A stretch of 64,000 nucleotides of DNA, taken from the NCBI GenBank assembly GCA_963733945.1, contig CAVTFD010000014.1:124001-188000 (forward strand), written 5' to 3'. The first letter of the stretch is position 1. Each line of letters begins with the position of its first letter. Source of the DNA: AP-15 sp963733945. GTDB lineage: Bacteria > Pseudomonadota > Alphaproteobacteria > ATCC43930 > CGMCC-115725. The position numbers and the translations under genes are program-made. Below are positions 60,121 through 64,000 of the stretch, piece by piece. The notes under the pieces are model-generated. The model saw only the letters and a list, made by a program, of their open reading frames with translations. It ran no database searches and was not told the DNA's origin.

Positions 60121-61055
60121 AACCAGCTTCCTCTCAACCAGCCCGCGTCGGTGCGGCCGACGAGCAGCAGGCTGAAGATCAGCAGTAGATAAAGCAGCGA
60201 AAAAGCGAACATCTGCCGAGCGCTGCGGTCTCCCTCGTCGCGCCATACGCGGACCGCGCAAGCGCTGAAGAATGCGCTCAACGCCAGTGCGGAGACACCG
60301 TAGAGTGCGCCGGCAATACCCAGCAGCCACGGCGCTGCACTGACCGGCCACAGCACCAGCGTGTATAGCAACATCTGGCGCTTGGTCTCGTCCGGACCGG
60401 CCACCACCGGCAGCATCGGCACGCCGGCCTTGGCATAGTCATCGACGCGATACAGCGACAGCGCCCAGAAATGCGGAGGAGTCCAAAAAAAGACGATCGC
60501 GAACAGCGCAACCGCTCCCCAACCGATATCGCCGGTGACTGCAGCCCAGCCGATCAAAGGCGGAAAGGCGCCGGCCGCGCCGCCGATGACGATGTTCTGA
60601 GGGGTCCGCCGCTTGAGCCAGATCGTATAGACGAAGACGTAAAAGCCGATTGTCGTCGCCAGCAGCCCGGCTGCCATCGAGTTGACCGCCAACGCCATCA
60701 TCAGCACCGATCCGACCGCCAACACGACGCCGAAGCCGAGCGCCTCGCCGGGCATCATCCTGCCCGCCGGCAGCGGCCGGCCGGCAGTGCGGCGCATGAT
60801 CGCGTCGATGTCGCGCTCGTACCACATGTTGATCGCGCCAGCGGCGCCAGCGCCAACCGCGATGCACAGTACAGCCACCGCGGCGAGCACCGGGTGGAGA
60901 TGCCCAGGTGCCATCGCCAGCCCGACCAACCCGGTAAACACCACCAGCGACATGACTCGAGGCTTAAGGATCTCGACATAGTCGCCCACCCCCGCGGCGG
61001 GCGACCCCAAAAGGCGCAGGCCGGCGGTCGGCCGGGTTTCGGACAATTCGGTCAC
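60117..61055 (-). CDS. ctaB: Protoheme IX farnesyltransferase (heme O synthase)
   Basis: 312-residue UbiA-type prenyltransferase with eight or nine membrane helices, converting heme b to heme o. First aspartate-rich region NMWYERDIDAIMRRTAGRPLPAG near residue 97 and second region with YRVDDYAKAGVPMLP near 213; EILKPRVMSLVVFTGLVG at the start. GTG start at 61055. Needed for the heme a of the aa3 oxidase. Confidence 0.96.
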   Translation of the reverse strand: MTELSETRPTAGLRLLGSPAAGVGDYVEILKPRVMSLVVFTGLVGLAMAPGHLHPVLAAVAVLCIAVGAGAAGAINMWYERDIDAIMRRTAGRPLPAGRMMPGEALGFGVVLAVGSVLMMALAVNSMAAGLLATTIGFYVFVYTIWLKRRTPQNIVIGGAAGAFPPLIGWAAVTGDIGWGAVALFAIVFFWTPPHFWALSLYRVDDYAKAGVPMLPVVAGPDETKRQMLLYTLVLWPVSAAPWLLGIAGALYGVSALALSAFFSACAVRVWRDEGDRSARQMFAFSLLYLLLIFSLLLVGRTDAGWLRGSWL

Positions 61056-61069
61056 GAAGACGGCGCTCC

Positions 61070-62690
61070 CTACGAAACCACCGGCAGCTCGTCATAGCTG
61101 TGGAACGGCGGGGGCGACGGCAGCTTCCACTCGAGCGTCGTGGCGCCCTCACCCCAGTAATTGGCCCCGACCCGGCGGCCCAAGAACAGCGTGTGCAGCA
61201 CGATGAAGACAAAGAACAGGGTCGAGGCATAGGAAATGAAGGCGCCGATCGAGGAAACCATGTTCCAGCCGGCGAACGCATCCGGGTAATCGGCGATCCG
61301 CCGCGGCATCCCGGCGAGCCCGAGGAAGTGCTGCGGGAAGAAAGTCAGGTTGACCCCGATGAAAGTGGTCCAGAAGTGAATCTTGCCGAAGGTTTCGTTG
61401 TACTGGCGCCCGGACATCTTCCCAATCCAATAATAGAACCCGGCAAAGATTGAGAAAACTGCGCCGAGCGACAGCACGTAATGAAAATGAGCAACGACGT
61501 AATAAGTGTTGTGTAAGGCGAAATCGACGCCTGCGTTGGCCAACACCACGCCGGTAACGCCGCCGATCGTAAATAGGAAGATGAAGCCCATCGCCCACAG
61601 CATTGGCGTCTTAAACTCGATGGATCCGCCCCACATCGTTGCGATCCATGAGAAAATCTTGACCCCGGTCGGCACCGCGATGACCATCGTCGCCGCGGTG
61701 AAATAAGCGCGGGTGTCGATCGAGATCCCGGTCGTGAACATGTGATGCGCCCACACGACAAATCCGACCACCCCGATCGCGACCATGGCGTAGACCATGC
61801 CGAGATAGCCGAAGATCGGCTTTTTCGAGAAGGTCGAGACCACTTGGCTGATCATGCCGAAGCCGGGCAGGATCAAAATGTAGACCTCAGGGTGGCCGAA
61901 GAACCAGAACAGGTTCAGAGAACAATAGCGGATCGCCGCCGCCCGCTGGGTTGAAAAAACTGGTGCCGAAATTGCGGTCGGTCAGCAGCATCGTGATCGC
62001 TCCGGCCAGCACCGGCAGAGACAACAACAATAGGAATGCGGTGACCAGGATCGACCACACGAACAGCGGCATTTTGTGCATCGTCATGCCGGGGGCGCGC
62101 ATATTGAAAATCGTGGTGATGAAGTTGATCGCTCCCATGATCGACGACGCGCCGGCCAGATGGATCGAAAAGATCAACATGTCCATCGCCGGCCCGGGAG
62201 AGCCGACCGGACCCGAAAGCGGCGGGTAGAGCGTCCAGCCGACACCTGCCCCCTCGCCGACCATGGTCGATCCGATCAGCAGCGCAAAGGACGGCACCAG
62301 CAGCCAGAAGCTGATGTTGTTCATGCGTGGAAAGGCCATGTCGGGCGAGCCGATCATCAGCGGTACAAACCAGTTGCCAAAGCCGCCGATCATCGCCGGC
62401 ATGACCGTGAAGAAGATCATTATCAGCCCGTGCGCGGTGATGATCACGTTGTAGATTTGATGATCCTCAATGAAATGATTGTCGGGATGCATCAACTGGA
62501 TACGCATGATCACCGACAAGGTGCCGCCGACTACCCCTGCGATGACCGCGAACATCAAATAGAGGGTTCCGATGTCCTTATGGTTGGTCGAGAACAGCCA
62601 GCGGGTGAAGAACCCCGGCCGGTGGTCGTCGTGAGCATTCGCGCCGTAGCCGTGAGTGTCGGCAATATGCGCCTCGCGCTCGTAAGTCAT
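61070..62690 (-). pseudogene. coxA: Cytochrome c oxidase subunit I with a +1 frameshift
   Basis: Catalytic subunit carrying heme a and the heme a3-CuB centre. The N-terminal two-fifths read from ATG 62690 (RWLFSTNHKDIGTLYLMF, SPDMAFPRMNNISFWLLV) to TDRNFGTSFFNPAGGGDPLL. The universally conserved YQH of the next segment is replaced by ten bases coding FSE plus one extra base (61913-61922), shifting the frame; the rest, WFFGHPEVYILILPGFGMISQV through HTLFLGRR, is intact in the second frame to 61070. The corrected length, about 539, is normal. The two residues lost plus the shift look more like a mis-assembly or sequencing error than natural decay. Confidence 0.85.
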
Positions 62691-62709
62691 CCCGGGGACC
62701 CTCTCGCTG

Positions 62710-63591
62710 TCAGTTGCCGGCTGGCGCCGAAACGGCGGCGACGCGCATCGCATCCTCGTCCGGCTGGTTATCTGCAAACTTTTTCTGAGCCTCGCCCAGC
62801 CAGCGCTGGAACGCATCCTTTGACATAGCGACGATTTTGATCGGCATGAAGGCGTGATTGACGCCGCAGATCTGATTGCACTCGCCGTAATAGGTGCCCT
62901 CGCGCTCGACATTGAACCAGCTCTCGTTGACCCGACCGATGATCGCATATTCCTGGACCCCGAAGGATGGAATGAACCAGCTGTGGATAACGTCGGTGCT
63001 GGTTACCAGGACGCGGATGTTGGTATGGATCGGCACGACGAGCGGGTTGTTGACATCGAGCAACCGCAGTTGGCCTGGCTTCAGATCGGCTTGCTGAATG
63101 ATGTTGCTGTCGAAGGCCAATCCCTTCTGGTCGGGATACTCGTAGGACCAGTACCATTGATGCCCGGTGACCTTGATCGTCATGTCCGGGTTCGGGACCC
63201 GATCCATATAATACATCAGCTTGAAGGACGGGATCGCGATCATGACCAGGATCAGCACTGGGACGATGGTCCACAGCATCTCGATTACGGTGTTGTGCGA
63301 GGTGCGCGAGGGCACCGGGTTGCGCCGGTGGTTGAAGCGAACGATCACATAGAGCAGCAACGCCATAACGAACCCGGAAATCAAAAAGATGATCACCAGC
63401 AACTCGTTATGAAACGCGTTGAGCCGATCCTTGACCGGGGTGGCCGGGGGCTGCATGCCCATTTGCCAGGGCCGTGGCTGCGCGGCCCAGGCAATCGCGG
63501 CGAGCGATCCGGCGGCGATCACCGCAAGCATCAGCACGAGCAATACCCGGGCCGCCCGCTCTTTCGTCAGCAACCTCGACAACCGCACCAT
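62710..63591 (-). CDS. coxB: Cytochrome c oxidase subunit II
   Basis: 293 residues. Signal-like N-terminus, two membrane helices (ELLVIIFLISGFVMALLLYVIV; VIEMLWTIVPVLILVMIAIPSF) and a periplasmic cupredoxin domain. CuA ligands are seen in TSTDVIHSWF and YYGECNQICGVNHAFMPIKI; the aromatic patch GHQWYWSYEYP transfers electrons from cytochrome c. First gene of the oxidase operon; coxA follows 20 nt downstream. Confidence 0.97.
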   Translation of the reverse strand: MVRLSRLLTKERAARVLLVLMLAVIAAGSLAAIAWAAQPRPWQMGMQPPATPVKDRLNAFHNELLVIIFLISGFVMALLLYVIVRFNHRRNPVPSRTSHNTVIEMLWTIVPVLILVMIAIPSFKLMYYMDRVPNPDMTIKVTGHQWYWSYEYPDQKGLAFDSNIIQQADLKPGQLRLLDVNNPLVVPIHTNIRVLVTSTDVIHSWFIPSFGVQEYAIIGRVNESWFNVEREGTYYGECNQICGVNHAFMPIKIVAMSKDAFQRWLGEAQKKFADNQPDEDAMRVAAVSAPAGN

Positions 63592-63909
63592 GCCTTGCCG
63601 CCTCTGATCCGTCCCATTCGGCCGATCGGGCGGCCCGCGGTGGCTTGTTCCGCAAAGGACGGTCCGAGCGGCGCCATTCGGCCTCGTACCGCTCTATTTT
63701 GCCGCAGCGGGCGGGCCGCGGCCACGCACGGCGATGAGCCTACACCATCGCCCGCGCGCGTCACAACCGGCCCAACCCATTGCGTCAAGCCGCCGCAGGC
63801 GTTTGCGATTAACACCCGCCGCCACTGTGGCTTTGCCGATACGCCGGTCGCGACTTCCGTTCGCGGCTGACGGCGACCATATTGTGGATCGGCAGCTAAG
63901 GAGCAGCGA
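63592..63909. other. Divergent intergenic region coxB / tldD
   Basis: 317 nt between two divergent starts. It should hold promoters for both operons, but no clear pair of -35/-10 boxes can be named with confidence. No open frame with family similarity. Sequence is G+C-rich with many CCGC/GGCC runs. Confidence 0.5.
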
Positions 63910-64000
63910 ATGACCGATCTCGCCGTCACCGACGAATTGTTTTTCGAGCGCACCGGCATGAATCCCGGCCGGGTAGAGGCAATCGTCGCCCAAGCGCTGG
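63910..64000 (+). CDS. tldD: Metalloprotease subunit TldD, start only
   Basis: Only the first 30 codons are in the window: MTDLAVTDELFFERTGM, then NPGRVEAIVAQAL, which match the conserved TldD opening (TldD with TldE forms a zinc protease acting on modified peptides). tldD next to coxB is a common alphaproteobacterial arrangement and supports the call. Confidence 0.85.
   Translation, partial: MTDLAVTDELFFERTGMNPGRVEAIVAQAL

Noticed and set aside
61887..61928. Programmed frameshift in coxA
   Set aside because: No slippery heptamer or downstream structure is evident, and the conserved YQH residues are themselves lost, which a programmed shift would not cause.

Overview
This is a GC-rich (roughly two-thirds G+C by eye) chromosomal stretch from an alphaproteobacterium, probably a Rhodospirillales-like or Hyphomicrobiales-like lineage. 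The basis is the gene order of the cytochrome oxidase block (tldD, coxB, coxA, ctaB, coxF, ctaG, coxC, DUF983, surf1), the 2-His-1-Glu phenylalanine hydroxylase, the IalB-family protein, the DUF1127 protein, and REP-like palindromes of a rhizobial style. I cannot place it more precisely without a search.

Layout. 1-16.4 kb (minus strand): a nearly complete division and cell wall (dcw) cluster, mraZ-rsmH-ftsL-ftsI-murE-murF-mraY-[no murD]-ftsW-murG-murC-murB-ddl-ftsQ-ftsA-ftsZ. Almost every junction overlaps by 1-14 nt; the 134-nt gap where murD normally sits stands out. 16.8-17.9 kb: a small ribbon-helix-helix protein and the RNase P RNA. 18-31 kb: accessory metabolic genes (secreted beta-helix protein, EamA exporter, amidohydrolase, NHL protein, cyclase-family protein, oxidoreductases, a LysR regulator) with REP palindromes around a broken GIY-YIG nuclease gene and a remnant of a second cyclase gene. 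31-36.6 kb: N-formylglutamate amidohydrolase, phhA, and otsB-otsA-glk for trehalose and glucose phosphate (otsA carries a frameshift).

36.7-41.4 kb holds the most interesting unit: two genes matching the two halves of mammalian D-glutamate cyclase (DUF1445 and DUF4392), then murL, murD2 and a small lipoprotein gene, tightly coupled and with their own candidate promoter. MurD2 adds L-Glu to UDP-MurNAc-L-Ala and MurL inverts it to D-Glu on the nucleotide precursor, replacing both MurD and glutamate racemase. This explains the absence of murD from the dcw cluster. The adjoining cyclase would remove free D-Glu, which such a cell should not need. I read the unit as a D-glutamate handling operon.

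41.5-53.6 kb: a GST, a MASE1-CHASE hybrid histidine kinase, tRNA-Ala(CGC), yggT-DUF167-nnrU, an alpha/beta hydrolase, a broken hicA with an intact hicB that carries a threefold internal repeat, argG, an alpha/beta hydrolase lacking its nucleophile serine, rlmN, an IalB-like protein, a DinB remnant and a GNAT enzyme. 53.6-57.4 kb: egtB-egtD (ergothioneine) and an M32 carboxypeptidase. 57.4-64 kb: the aa3-type cytochrome oxidase operon, in which coxA is frameshifted, and the start of a divergent tldD. Frameshifts in otherwise well-conserved otsA and coxA make sequencing or assembly error a live alternative to real gene decay.
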